Shown here piece after piece: positions 36,052-45,036 of a stretch of 64,000 nucleotides of DNA (positions within the stretch are counted from its first letter, which is position 1; each line of letters opens with the position of its first letter). Origin of the DNA: Methylibium sp965279545 (GTDB lineage Bacteria; Pseudomonadota; Gammaproteobacteria; Burkholderiales; Burkholderiaceae_C); the NCBI RefSeq assembly GCF_965279545.1, contig NZ_OZ257250.1, positions 2,170,001-2,234,000 on the forward strand. Reading direction: 5' to 3'. The notes under the pieces were generated by a model. That model was not told the origin of the DNA and did no database searches. It saw only the letters and a program-made list of their open reading frames with translations. The position numbers and the translations under genes were made by a program.

Positions 36052-36909
36052 CTAGCCTCGCACCGCGCTCCGGAAGGCAGCCGAAAGCGCAGCAAGCGCA
36101 TCGCGCGGCCGGCCGTCCTTGACCCTCGAGTGAAGCAGAACCGGCAAGCGCGGTAGATCGGGAAGTCCGAGCTTGGGGCCTACGTCAACGGCGCCAAATG
36201 GCAGCATGCGCGGAGCCAATGCAGCAACGCCGAGCCCGGCCATGACGGCCGCAGCGACCGCCGCAACGCCGCCGCCGACGAAAATTTCTGTCCAGGGCAC
36301 GCCTGCCGCATCGAGAACCTGCCCGGCCATCACACGCACGCCGCAGGGCTCGGCAAGCGTGGCAAGCGGCAGGGGCTCGCCCGCGCGCTGCTGCCAGCTT
36401 GGCGCCGCGAACCAGCCGAACTGTTCTTCGGTAAGAAGTTCCCCGTCGCTGCGCCCGGCATGCAGGCGGACGATCACCGTGTCGAGTTCCCGCCGGTCGA
36501 AGCTTTGAAGCAGATCGCCCGACGATCCGATGCGGATTTCGATCAACAGCTGCGGGTCTTGCGCGTTCATGCGCGCGATCAGCGCGGGGAGATCCGGCCC
36601 CGCAACATGGTCGCTGATGCCGATGGTGAGGCGCTGCCGGGCTTCGACAAACACGGCGAGCGCCCGATCGTGTGCCGCCAAGAGTTCGCGGGCGTGTTCG
36701 AGGAAGGCTGCGCCCCGCGCCGAAAGCTGCACGTAGCGGGGCGTCCGCTCCACGAGCCGGCAACCGAGCCGCTCTTCGAGCCGCTTGAGCTTCAGGCTGA
36801 CCGCGGCCTGCGTCGTCTGCATGGCTTCGGCCGCGCGCGTGAAGCTGCCAAGCTCGGCGATGCGCACGAAAGCCTGGACGGCATCCAAGTCGAGGGGGCG
36901 CTCGATCAT
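36052..36909 (-). CDS. LysR-family transcriptional regulator
   Basis: A 285-residue LysR regulator. The N-terminal winged HTH (FVRIAELGSFTRAAEAMQTT, then QAAVSLKLKRLEERLGCRLV) is clear. The effector domain occupies the rest, with a segment around DHVAGPDLPALIARMNAQDP that is typical for regulators of small oxidoreductase or tautomerase genes. It is divergent from the tautomerase gene with 95 bases between the starts, so it probably controls that gene and itself. The base composition here is less GC-rich than the flanks, and it lies directly after tRNA-Arg. Confidence 0.92.
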   Translation of the reverse strand: MIERPLDLDAVQAFVRIAELGSFTRAAEAMQTTQAAVSLKLKRLEERLGCRLVERTPRYVQLSARGAAFLEHARELLAAHDRALAVFVEARQRLTIGISDHVAGPDLPALIARMNAQDPQLLIEIRIGSSGDLLQSFDRRELDTVIVRLHAGRSDGELLTEEQFGWFAAPSWQQRAGEPLPLATLAEPCGVRVMAGQVLDAAGVPWTEIFVGGGVAAVAAAVMAGLGVAALAPRMLPFGAVDVGPKLGLPDLPRLPVLLHSRVKDGRPRDALAALSAAFRSAVRG

Positions 36910-36924
36910 TTCTGATGATTATCT

Positions 36925-36934
36925 TTGATATCAA
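36925..36934. promoter_or_regulatory. Candidate LysR operator between the regulator and tautomerase
   Basis: TTGATATCAA is a perfect 10-bp palindrome, 15 bases upstream of the LysR start and 70 bases upstream of the tautomerase start. It sits in an AT-rich divergent promoter region, as expected of a LysR recognition site. No full T-N11-A match was confirmed. Confidence 0.4.
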
Positions 36935-37004
36935 CTTTCATAGCTTGCTGAAATAGTCAGGCGGCATTTACTGTTGAGCCCGGATTGAATTGAAAGGACC
37001 CCAG

Positions 37005-37385
37005 ATGCCGCTGCTACACCTCTCCCTGCGCGCCGGAAAGCCGGAAGCCTACCGGCAAGCGATCTTCGACAGCCTTTACCGCGCGATGCACGAAACGTTC
37101 AACGTGCCCGAAGACGACCAGTTCATGACCATCACGGAGCATGACGCTGCGAACTTCCGCTACGGCGCGTCTTATCTTGGCATCGCCCGGAGCGACGATC
37201 TCGTGTTTATCCAGATCACCGCGAACAACACCCGCACCGTGGAACAGAAGAAAGAGCTGTTCCGGCGGATCGCGGAGCTGCTCGGCGAACGCCCCGGCGT
37301 CCGGCCAGAGGACGTGTTCGTGAGCCTTGTCGAGGTCGCGAAAGAGAATTGGTCGCTTGGCAACGGCCTCGCGCAATACGCTTGA
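37005..37385 (+). CDS. Tautomerase-family protein
   Basis: A 126-residue protein of the tautomerase (4-oxalocrotonate tautomerase-like) superfamily. Pro2 becomes the catalytic N-terminal proline after Met removal. The N-terminal strand is MPLLHLSLRAGKPEAYRQAI and a later segment is FIQITANNTRTVEQKKELFR. The length fits the two-domain Tautomerase_2 type. The ATG at 37005 follows GAAAGGA by about 7 bases; an upstream TTG would hide the catalytic proline and is rejected. LysR-tautomerase divergons are common; substrates are mostly unknown. Confidence 0.88.
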   Translation: MPLLHLSLRAGKPEAYRQAIFDSLYRAMHETFNVPEDDQFMTITEHDAANFRYGASYLGIARSDDLVFIQITANNTRTVEQKKELFRRIAELLGERPGVRPEDVFVSLVEVAKENWSLGNGLAQYA

Positions 37386-37434
37386 GGTGATTCTGTCGAA
37401 CGCGGCCGCATTTTGCGGGCTGCTGAGCGCCTGA

Positions 37435-37612
37435 GCGCAGGCCTGCACATGCTCTCTGTTGGCCACCATCCAGGCAAGCCAGCAAGCTCAGCGGCCAATC
37501 CATTTCGCGGCCGCGGTGGTGATGTTCGTGCTTCTGGGCTACATCGCTCGCTTTTGTGCCGATAGGACTTGGGCTGCAGCCGGTTTGCTGGACGCCAGCT
37601 TGCCCTTGCCAC
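37435..37612 (+). pseudogene. Possible remnant of a small membrane-protein gene
   Basis: A short open frame encodes a hydrophobic stretch with flanking polar residues (RPIHFAAAVVMFVLLGYIAR, then FCADRTW). It resembles the repeated loop-helix unit of small polytopic membrane proteins but has no start, no further helices and no convincing ribosome-binding site. The frame runs into the antisense of the permease gene. It could be the broken edge of an imported segment or a chance frame. Confidence 0.25.
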
Positions 37613-39226
37613 TCACCGCACCCGCATCGCCCGCGACAGCAGCAGCACCGGGATCAGCCCGACCACCACGATCGCCAGCGATGGCAGCGCCGCCTCGGCC
37701 AGGCGCTCGTCGCGCGCGAACTGGTAGGCCACGACGGCCAGCGTGTCGCTGTTGAAGGGCCGCAGCACCAGCGTGGCGGGCAGCTCCTTCATCACGTCGA
37801 CGAACACCAGCAGCGCCGCCGCCAGCGCCGAGCGTGTGAGCAGCGGCGCATGCACGCCGAAGAACAGCCGTGAGGCGCCCGCTCCGAGCGTGCGCGCGGT
37901 GTCGTCGAAGCTGGCCGGGATGCGCGCATAGCCCGCTTCCACCGACTGCAGCGCCACCGCCGAGAAACGCACCAGGTAGGCATAGAGCAGGCCGCCGATG
38001 CTGCCGGTGACCGCCGCCGTGACCCAGCCGGCCACGCTGGAGCCCGGTGCCGCCGCCTGCACCCAGCCCACCGGCAGCAGCAGGCCGACCGCAATCACGG
38101 CCCCGGGCACCGCATAGCCCAGCGACACCAGGCGCGCCAGCGGCCGCACCGCCCCGCCGGAGCGGCTGCGCAGCACGAAGCCCAGCAGCACGGCCAGCGC
38201 CACAGCGGCCAGCGACGCGATCGTCGCGAGCTGCAGGCTGGTCCAGGCCCAGCCGGCAAAGCGCAGCCACGGCAGGCCGAACTCGCCGTGGCGGGCTTCC
38301 AGCCACACCGCGCGCAGCAGCACCGCCACCGGCAAAACGAAGCCGAGCAGCACCGGCATCGCGCACAGCATGAAAGCCAGTGCCGCGCGGTGCCCGCTCA
38401 ACACCACCGGCCGGGCTTCGCGCGCCGCCGCACCAGCACGGCCGCTGGCATAGCGCAGCTTCGCCTGCGCGCGCCGCTCGGCCCACAGCAGCAGCGCGAC
38501 GACGAGCAGCAGCACGGTCGCCAGTTGCGCTGCGGCAATGCGGTCGTCCATCGCCAGCCAGGCCTTGTAGATGCCGGTGGTGAAGGTGGCCAGGCCGAAG
38601 TAGGAGCCCACGCCGTAGTCGGCCAGCGTCTCCATCAGCGCCAGCGCCACGCCGGCCGCCAGCGCCGGCCGCGCGAGCGGCAGTGCCACCGCGCGCACGC
38701 GGCGGCCCAGGCCGGCGCCGAGCAGGCGCGCGGCCTCCATCAGGTGCAGGCCGCGCTCCATCAGGGCGCCGCGCGTCAGCAGGTAGACGTAGGGGTAGAG
38801 CGCCAGCGTGAACAGCACCACGGCGCCGGGCAGGCTGCGCACGTCGGGCCACAGCGGGCCCCGGACACCGGTCAGCGCCCGCAGCGCAGTCTGCAGCGGG
38901 CCGCTGTATTGCAGGAAATCGGTCGTCGCGAACGCCAATACGTAGGCCGGCATGGCCAGCGGCAGCAGCAGCGCCCACTCGAAGACGCGCCGCCCCGGGA
39001 ACTCGAACAGGCTGACCGCGGCCGCGGTCGCCCCGCCCAGCAGCGCGACCCCCACCGCCACGCCCGCGGCGAGCAGCACGGAGCTCATCGCGTAGCCCGG
39101 CAACACGGTGCCGGCCTGATGGCGCAGCAACTCCAGGCTCTGCGCCTGGGGTGACAGCCAGGCGCCGAACACGCCCAGCAGCGGCAGCGCCAGCAGCGCA
39201 CACAGCACGACGGCGAGGCGCCGCAT
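37613..39226 (-). CDS. fbpB: FbpB-type iron(III) ABC transporter permease
   Basis: A 537-residue inner-membrane permease made of two homologous halves of about six helices each, as in FbpB/SfuB iron transporters. Each half has an EAA-type loop: YLLTRGALMERGLHLMEAAR in the first, and the ALQSVEAGYARIPASFDDTA segment in the second. The start is MRRLAVVLCALLALPLLGVF. It is divergent from the ATPase gene, with a Fur-like box between them. No iron-binding protein gene is next to it in this window, so that subunit must come from elsewhere. Thiamine or phosphonate relatives are less likely. Confidence 0.85.
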   Translation of the reverse strand: MRRLAVVLCALLALPLLGVFGAWLSPQAQSLELLRHQAGTVLPGYAMSSVLLAAGVAVGVALLGGATAAAVSLFEFPGRRVFEWALLLPLAMPAYVLAFATTDFLQYSGPLQTALRALTGVRGPLWPDVRSLPGAVVLFTLALYPYVYLLTRGALMERGLHLMEAARLLGAGLGRRVRAVALPLARPALAAGVALALMETLADYGVGSYFGLATFTTGIYKAWLAMDDRIAAAQLATVLLLVVALLLWAERRAQAKLRYASGRAGAAAREARPVVLSGHRAALAFMLCAMPVLLGFVLPVAVLLRAVWLEARHGEFGLPWLRFAGWAWTSLQLATIASLAAVALAVLLGFVLRSRSGGAVRPLARLVSLGYAVPGAVIAVGLLLPVGWVQAAAPGSSVAGWVTAAVTGSIGGLLYAYLVRFSAVALQSVEAGYARIPASFDDTARTLGAGASRLFFGVHAPLLTRSALAAALLVFVDVMKELPATLVLRPFNSDTLAVVAYQFARDERLAEAALPSLAIVVVGLIPVLLLSRAMRVR

Positions 39227-39321
39227 GCTCAGTCAAGGCTCCGTGCCGCGCCGGCGCCGCGGCGCTGCCGCTCTCCCGCGAGACGACATGACCGGAGGCC
39301 GCCAGCGAGCAGGGGCACACG

Positions 39322-39340
39322 AATGCGAACGAATTTCATT
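39322..39340. promoter_or_regulatory. Candidate Fur box in the fbpB/fbpC intergenic region
   Basis: AATGCGAACGAATTTCATT agrees with the AATGAGAATNATTCTCATT form of the Fur box at 14 of 18 defined positions. It stands 27 bases before the ATPase start and 95 bases before the permease start. The fit is by eye and no scoring was done. The adjacent iron-type transporter genes support the assignment. Confidence 0.5.
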
Positions 39341-39366
39341 TGAGGTCAGCCCGGTATCATAGGACG

Positions 39367-40461
39367 ATGCTGCTGCGCCTCGAAAACGTCTCGATCCGCT
39401 ACCCCGCGGCGCACCCGGCCGGCAGCGAGCGCCCGGCAGTCGATGGGGTCTCGTTCGGCCTCGCCGAGGGCGAGATCGGCGTGCTGATCGGCCCGTCGGG
39501 CTGCGGCAAGACCTCGCTGCTGCGCGCCGTGGCCGGGCTCGAGCCGCTGGCCGGCGGTCGCCTCTCGCTCGGCGACGAACGGCTCGGCGACGCCGCGAGC
39601 GGCCTGCACCTCGCCCCCGAGCAGCGCCGCATCGGCATGGTGTTCCAGGACTACGCGCTCTTTCCCCACCTGAGCGTGGCGCAGAACGTGGCCTTCGGCC
39701 TGACCGGCCTGCCGCGCGCGCAGCGCGAGCCGCGGGTGGCGGAACTGCTCGACCTGGTCGGGCTGGGCAGCGCCGCCAGGCGGGCGCCGCACCAGCTCTC
39801 GGGTGGGCAGCAGCAGCGCATCGCGCTGGTCCGGGCGCTGGCGCCGGCGCCCAGGCTGCTGCTGCTCGACGAGCCCTTCTCCAGCCTCGACGTCGACCTG
39901 CGCGAGCGCCTCGCCCAGGAGCTGCGCGCCATCCTCAAGCAGACCGGCACCACGGCCCTGTTCGTCACCCACGACCAGCTCGAGGCCTTTGCGCTGGGCG
40001 ACAGGATCGGCGTGATGCACCATGGTCGCCTGGAACAGTGGGACAGTGCCTACCAGCTCTACCACCGACCGGCGACCCGGTTCGTCGCCGATTTCATCGG
40101 GCACGGGGTGTTCACGGCGGCGCACATCGTCGCCGGCAGCGACGGCCCGCTGGTGCACACCCCGGTGGGCGACCTGAACGATGTCGAGGAATGCCCCCTG
40201 CCGAGCGCCTACCCGGGCGGCGAATGCGACGTGCTGCTGCGCGCCGACGACATCGTCCACGACGACAGCTCGCCGGTGAAGGCCCGCATCGAGCGCAAGG
40301 CGTTCCGGGGCTCCGAGTTCCTCTACACCTTGCAACTCGCCACGGGCGAGCGGGTCCTGGCCCATGTGCCGTCGCACCACGACCACCAACTCGGCGAATG
40401 GATCGGCATCCGCGCCGAGGTCGATCACGTGGTGACATTCCCGCGCCGGGCATCCACATGA
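39367..40461 (+). CDS. fbpC: FbpC-type iron(III) ABC transporter ATP-binding protein
   Basis: A 364-residue ATPase. Walker A is GPSGCGKTS at 43-51, the ABC signature is LSGGQQQRIALVRAL, Walker B is LLLLDEPFSSLD, and the H-loop is VTHDQLEAF. A C-terminal regulatory domain (about 240-364) is of the FbpC/TOBE-like kind. The ATG at 39367 gives MLLRLENVSIRYPAAHPAGS; upstream in-frame sequence is not needed. It is divergent from the permease; the usual arrangement in relatives is co-directional fbpABC. Confidence 0.88.
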   Translation: MLLRLENVSIRYPAAHPAGSERPAVDGVSFGLAEGEIGVLIGPSGCGKTSLLRAVAGLEPLAGGRLSLGDERLGDAASGLHLAPEQRRIGMVFQDYALFPHLSVAQNVAFGLTGLPRAQREPRVAELLDLVGLGSAARRAPHQLSGGQQQRIALVRALAPAPRLLLLDEPFSSLDVDLRERLAQELRAILKQTGTTALFVTHDQLEAFALGDRIGVMHHGRLEQWDSAYQLYHRPATRFVADFIGHGVFTAAHIVAGSDGPLVHTPVGDLNDVEECPLPSAYPGGECDVLLRADDIVHDDSSPVKARIERKAFRGSEFLYTLQLATGERVLAHVPSHHDHQLGEWIGIRAEVDHVVTFPRRAST

Positions 40462-40588
40462 ACCCGGGAACGTAGGTAAAAGCCTGCAAAGTCTTCCAAA
40501 GCAGGCAACTTCGGAACACCGCACCGACTCATAGGAACGAAGCCAGTCCTATACTGGATCGCAGCAATCGAAAAGGACGCGGGACGTC

Positions 40589-42037
40589 ATGGGTGCAAAG
40601 ACAAAAGTGGCTGGGTGGATCACCCTCGGGTTGGTTGCAGGCGCACTGACCACGATGCAATTGACCGCGACCGCGCGCAACCCGTCGGCGGCGCTGCCGC
40701 TCGAGGAATTGCAGCAGCTTGCCGCGGTGTTCGGCATGGTCAAGAGCGACTACGTCGAGCCGGTCGACGAGAAGAAGCTGATCACCGACGCGATCGGCGG
40801 CATGGTGGCCGGCCTCGACCCGCACTCGCAGTACTTCGACAAGAAGACCTTCAAGGAATTCCGCGAAGGCACCAGCGGCCGTTTCGTCGGCGTCGGCATC
40901 GAGATCGGCATGGAAGACGGGCTGGTCAAGGTCGTCACGCCGATCGAGGGGTCGCCGGCCTTCCGCGCCGGGCTCAAGAGCGGCGACCTGATCACCAAGA
41001 TCGACGACAGCTTCGTCAAGGGCCTGACGATGGACCAGGCCGTCAAGAAGATGCGCGGCGAGCCCAACACCAAGGTCATGCTGACGGTGTTCCGCAAGGC
41101 CGAGAGCCGCAGCTTCCCGGTCACGATCACGCGCGAGGAGATTCGCGTGCAGAGCGTGCGCTCGAAGGTGATCGAGCCGGGCTACGCCTGGCTGCGGGTC
41201 AGCCAGTTCCAGGACCGCACGGTCGAAGACTTCGCCACCAAGCTGAACGACTTGTACAAGCAGGACCCGGCCCTCAAGGGCCTGGTGCTCGACCTGCGCA
41301 ACGACCCGGGCGGTCTGCTCGAAGCCTCGGTCGCGATCTCGGCGGCCTTCCTGCCCAAGGACGTGACGGTGGTCTCGACCAATGGCCAGATCGCCGAATC
41401 GAAGGCGGTGTTCAAGGCCAACCCGGAGTTCTACACGCGCCGTGGCAGCGACCCGCTGAAGAAGCTGCCCGAGGCCTTGAAGAACGTGCCGCTGATCGTG
41501 CTAGTGAACGAGGGCTCGGCCTCGGCCAGCGAGATCGTCGCCGGTGCGCTGCAGGATCACAAGCGCGCCACCATCATGGGCAGCCAGACCTTCGGCAAGG
41601 GCTCGGTGCAGACGGTGCGCCAGCTCTCGCCCGACACGGCGCTGAAGATCACGACCGCGCGCTACTACACGCCGAGCGGCCGCTCGATCCAGGCGACCGG
41701 CATCGTGCCCGACGTGTGGCTCGACGAAACGGCCGAGGGCAATGTGTTCGCCGCGATCCGCACCCGCGAGGCCGATCTGGAAAAGCACATCTCCAGCGGC
41801 CAGGGCCCGGAGGTCAAGGACCCGGCCCGCGAGAAGGCGCGCGAAGAAGCACTGAAGAAGCTCGAGGAAGCGAATGCGAACGCAAAGGACAAGGACAAGG
41901 CGCCGAAGCCCTTGCCCGAGTTCGGCAGCGCCGAGGACTTCCCGCTGCAGCAGGCGCTCAACCGCCTGAAGGGCAAGACGGTGCTGGCCTCGAAGACCCA
42001 GACCGAGCGCAAGCCCGAAGACACCAAGACGAACTGA
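40589..42037 (+). CDS. ctpA: Carboxyl-terminal processing protease (S41, CtpA/CtpB type)
   Basis: A 482-residue periplasmic serine protease. A signal-anchor lies at about 8-28, a PDZ domain at about 95-175, and the S41 catalytic core follows. The catalytic Ser312 in NEGSASASEIVAGALQDH and Lys337 in GSQTFGKGSVQ form the Ser-Lys dyad. The C-terminus is a lysine-rich helix of about 100 residues. CtpA trims murein hydrolases and other periplasmic proteins. A TATACT at 40550-40555 is a likely -10 box, and ATAGGA...TCCTAT flanks it as an inverted repeat. Confidence 0.93.
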   Translation: MGAKTKVAGWITLGLVAGALTTMQLTATARNPSAALPLEELQQLAAVFGMVKSDYVEPVDEKKLITDAIGGMVAGLDPHSQYFDKKTFKEFREGTSGRFVGVGIEIGMEDGLVKVVTPIEGSPAFRAGLKSGDLITKIDDSFVKGLTMDQAVKKMRGEPNTKVMLTVFRKAESRSFPVTITREEIRVQSVRSKVIEPGYAWLRVSQFQDRTVEDFATKLNDLYKQDPALKGLVLDLRNDPGGLLEASVAISAAFLPKDVTVVSTNGQIAESKAVFKANPEFYTRRGSDPLKKLPEALKNVPLIVLVNEGSASASEIVAGALQDHKRATIMGSQTFGKGSVQTVRQLSPDTALKITTARYYTPSGRSIQATGIVPDVWLDETAEGNVFAAIRTREADLEKHISSGQGPEVKDPAREKAREEALKKLEEANANAKDKDKAPKPLPEFGSAEDFPLQQALNRLKGKTVLASKTQTERKPEDTKTN

Positions 42038-42054
42038 GCGAGTTTCCCGCCTCG

Positions 42055-42085
42055 CAAAGAGCCCGCTTCGGCGGGCTCTTTGTTT
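42055..42085 (+). terminator. Terminator of ctpA
   Basis: CAAAGAGCCCGC and GCGGGCTCTTTG form a 12-bp perfect stem around a TTCG tetraloop, followed by a short T-rich stretch. It begins 17 bases past the stop. The next start (42131) lies after it. Confidence 0.9.
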
Positions 42086-42130
42086 GCGGCCCGCCACACG
42101 ACCGCAAGACGGCAACGCTATCCTCGCGCC

Positions 42131-42895
42131 ATGAACGACGACCAGTTGCTGCGCTACAGCCGCCACATCCTGCTCGACGAGATCGGCGTCGAGGGCCAGC
42201 AGCGCATCCTCGACGCGCACGCGCTCGTCATCGGCGCCGGCGGGCTGGGTTCGCCCGCCCTGCTCTACCTCGGTACCGCCGGCGTCGGCACGATCACCGT
42301 GGCCGACCACGACACCGTGGACCTGACCAACCTGCAGCGCCAGATCGTGCACGACATGGCAGGCATCGGCACGCCGAAGGCGCAGTCGGCCGCGCGCAGC
42401 ATCGCGGCGATCAACCCCGAGGTGCGGGTGCAGGCGCTGACCGAGCGCGCTGACGCCGCGCGGCTCGACGCGCTGGTGCGCGAGGCCGACGTGGTGCTCG
42501 ACTGCAGCGACAACTTCGCGACGCGCCACGCCGTCAACCGCGCCTGCGCCACGCACCGCAAACCGCTGGTGGCCGGCGCGGCGATCCGCTTCGACGGCCA
42601 GATCTCGGTCTACGACGTGCGCGACGACGCCAGCCCCTGCTACGCCTGCCTGTTCCCCGAAGACAGCGCCTTCGAGGAGGTGCGCTGCGCGACGATGGGC
42701 GTGTTCGCGCCGCTGGTCGGCATCATCGGCAGCATGCAGGCGGCCGAGGCGCTGAAGCTGCTGGCCGGCATCGGACCGACGCTGGCCGGGCGGCTGCAGA
42801 TGCTCGACGGCCGTGCGATGGAATGGACCGAGATCCGCATCGCGCGCCGGGCCGACTGCGCCGTGTGCGGGCCCCGGCACGGACGCGCGGGGTAA
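42131..42895 (+). CDS. moeB: MoeB/ThiF-family adenylyltransferase
   Basis: A 254-residue E1-like enzyme. The nucleotide motif is GAGGLGSPALLYLGTAGVG, near residues 37-55. Two zinc-binding CxxC pairs are present (CYACLFPE and CAVCGPRHG). MoeB adenylates the MoaD C-terminus in molybdopterin synthesis; ThiF acts on ThiS. There is no rhodanese domain. The catalytic cysteine position could be the CAT segment (EVRCATMG). Which pathway it serves is not shown by the neighbours, and the LOG gene follows 10 bases later. Confidence 0.86.
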   Translation: MNDDQLLRYSRHILLDEIGVEGQQRILDAHALVIGAGGLGSPALLYLGTAGVGTITVADHDTVDLTNLQRQIVHDMAGIGTPKAQSAARSIAAINPEVRVQALTERADAARLDALVREADVVLDCSDNFATRHAVNRACATHRKPLVAGAAIRFDGQISVYDVRDDASPCYACLFPEDSAFEEVRCATMGVFAPLVGIIGSMQAAEALKLLAGIGPTLAGRLQMLDGRAMEWTEIRIARRADCAVCGPRHGRAG

Positions 42896-42905
42896 GCTGA
42901 GCACC

Positions 42906-43811
42906 ATGGACGAATCAACCCACGATCTGCGCGCACGCAACTTCCCCTCGGCGCAGGAGGACGTGGCCGCGGCCACCCCCGTCTCGCGCTACGCAGGCCC
43001 CGAAAGCGCCTACCGCCTCGCCTTCGACGACAGGGAATTCCTGCTGCGCGAGGAACTGCGCCCGGTGCGCATGCAGCTCGAGTTGCTCAAGCCCGAGCTG
43101 GTACAGCGCGAGCACCGCATCGAGTCGACCATCGTGATCTTCGGCAGCGCACGCATCCTGCCGCGCGACGAAGCCCAGCAGCGCGTCGCCGCCGCCCAGA
43201 CACTGGGCGATGCGGCCGCGATCAAGCGTGCCGAGATGCAGCTGGCGATGTCGCATCACTACGAGGAAGCGCGGCGCTTCGCCGGCATCGTGACAACGGC
43301 GTCGAAGCAGCTCGACGAGCCGATCGCCATCGTCACCGGCGGCGGCCCCGGCATCATGGAGGCCGGCAACCGCGGCGCCTTCGAAACCGGCGGCCCGAGC
43401 ATCGGCCTCAACATCGTGCTGCCGCACGAGCAGGCACCGAACGACTACATCACGCCGGAGCTGTGCTTCCAGTTCCACTACTTCGCGCTGCGCAAGATGC
43501 ACTTCCTGATGCGCGCGATCGCACTGGTGTGCTTCCCGGGCGGCTTCGGCACGCTCGACGAGACCTTCGAAGCGCTGACGCTGATGCAGACCGGCAAGAT
43601 CCGCCGCCGCCCGGTGCTGCTGTTCGGTCGCGAGTTCTGGACCAAGCTGGTCAACTTCGACCTGCTGGTCGGCACCGGCATGATCAATGCCGAGGACCTG
43701 AAGCTGTTCCACTTCGTCGAGAGCGCCGAGGAGGCCTGGGGTGTGATCGAACGCCACTACGGGCTCGACGCCGTCGACACCCTGACCGGCGCGTTCGCCG
43801 AGGACATTTGA
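42906..43811 (+). CDS. LOG-family phosphoribohydrolase
   Basis: A 301-residue protein with the LOG (Lonely Guy) signature: GGGPGIMEAGNRGA and PGGFGTLDE. LOG enzymes cut nucleoside 5'-monophosphates, including cytokinin ribotides, to the base and ribose 5-phosphate. An N-terminal extension of about 75 residues precedes the Rossmann-like core, making this the longer TIGR00730 subtype. It is between moeB and arginase; all three appear to be transcribed together. The physiological substrate in bacteria is often AMP-like and unknown here. Confidence 0.88.
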   Translation: MDESTHDLRARNFPSAQEDVAAATPVSRYAGPESAYRLAFDDREFLLREELRPVRMQLELLKPELVQREHRIESTIVIFGSARILPRDEAQQRVAAAQTLGDAAAIKRAEMQLAMSHHYEEARRFAGIVTTASKQLDEPIAIVTGGGPGIMEAGNRGAFETGGPSIGLNIVLPHEQAPNDYITPELCFQFHYFALRKMHFLMRAIALVCFPGGFGTLDETFEALTLMQTGKIRRRPVLLFGREFWTKLVNFDLLVGTGMINAEDLKLFHFVESAEEAWGVIERHYGLDAVDTLTGAFAEDI

Positions 43812-43825
43812 ATCCCGGAGGGGAC

Positions 43826-44758
43826 ATGAGCGTCGACACGAGCCTCGCTCCGAAGATCTCGCTGATCGGCGCGCCCACTGACATCGGCGCCGGCGCCCGC
43901 GGCGCGTCGATGGGCCCCGAAGCGCTGCGCGTCGCCAACCTGCAGAACACGCTCGAGGCGCACGGCCTGGAGGTCGTGGACCGCGGCAACCTCGCCGGCC
44001 CCAGCAACCCCTGGCTGCCGCCGACCGCGGGCTACCGCCACCTGACCGAGGTCGTCGCCTGGAACCTCGCGGTGCACGAGGCGGTGCACGCCGAACTCGG
44101 CCGCGGCCGGCTGCCCATCCTGCTGGGCGGCGACCACTGCCTCGCGATCGGCAGCATCAGCGCCGTGGCGCGCCACTGCCGCGAGGCCGGCAAGAAACTG
44201 CGCGTGCTGTGGCTCGACGCCCACGCCGACTTCAACACCAACGTGCTGACGCCCACCGGCAACGTGCATGGCATGCCGGTCGCCTGCCTGTGCGGCCGCG
44301 GCCCACAGGCCTTGATCGAGATCGGCGGCCAGGTGCCGGCGATCAACCCGAAGTGGGTGCGCCAGATCGGCATCCGCAGCGTCGACGCCGGCGAGCGGCG
44401 GCTGGTGCACGAGGTCGACCTCGAGGTGTTCGACATGCGCTACATCGACGAGATGGGCATGCGCCACACGATGGAGCTCGCGCTCGCGACGCTGGACGCC
44501 AACACCCACCTGCACGTGAGCTTCGACGTCGACTTCCTCGACCCGCCCATCGCGCCCGGCGTCGGCACCACCGTCAACGGCGGCCCGACCTACCGCGAGG
44601 CGCAGCTGTGCATGGAGATGATCGCCGACACCGGCCGCCTGGCCTCGCTCGACGTGATGGAGCTGAACCCGGCCTTCGACGTGCGCAACGCCACCGCCGT
44701 GCTCGCGGTGGACCTGGTCGAGTCGCTGTTCGGCAAGAGCACCTTGATGCGCAAGTAG
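43826..44758 (+). CDS. rocF: Arginase
   Basis: A 310-residue manganese enzyme that hydrolyses arginine to ornithine and urea. The metal ligands are in GGDHC (101-105), DAHADFN (131-137) and SFDVDFLDP (232-240). The C-terminus ends in ESLFGKSTLMRK. The ATG at 43826 follows GGAGGGGAC. The gene lies 14 bases after the LOG stop. ArgH, which makes arginine, is encoded 30 kb upstream. Agmatinase relatives lack the GAPTDIGAGARG opening seen here, so arginase is favoured. Confidence 0.94.
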   Translation: MSVDTSLAPKISLIGAPTDIGAGARGASMGPEALRVANLQNTLEAHGLEVVDRGNLAGPSNPWLPPTAGYRHLTEVVAWNLAVHEAVHAELGRGRLPILLGGDHCLAIGSISAVARHCREAGKKLRVLWLDAHADFNTNVLTPTGNVHGMPVACLCGRGPQALIEIGGQVPAINPKWVRQIGIRSVDAGERRLVHEVDLEVFDMRYIDEMGMRHTMELALATLDANTHLHVSFDVDFLDPPIAPGVGTTVNGGPTYREAQLCMEMIADTGRLASLDVMELNPAFDVRNATAVLAVDLVESLFGKSTLMRK

Positions 44759-45036
44759 GAAGACGCGAAGCCCGGGGCCGTGGCCCCACATACCAGCTCT
44801 GCGGTCGCCCCCAAAACCATGTGAGGGCGGTGCTGCTTCCCGTCAGGGTTTTGGCCCGTGTCTGGGCTATAAATACTCCCGACAGGGCGTCACCTCACAC
44901 GGCGCCCAAATTCTATTTGACCTTTACGCTCGCTCATCCGATTCTCGGGAGCGCCGCGTCCGTGTGCGATCTTGATTGCCCTCGCCCACCCGCCTGAATA
45001 TTCATTGAATTGTCAAACTCCAGATGAGGCTTGCCA

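Noticed and set aside
40482..40506. GCCTGC/GCAGGC hairpin after fbpC as a terminator
   Set aside because: A six-base stem with a 13-base loop and no T run; at most a weak structure.
44774..44787. GGGGCC-GT-GGCCCC hairpin after arginase as a terminator
   Set aside because: The stem is strong but the loop is only two bases and no T run follows.
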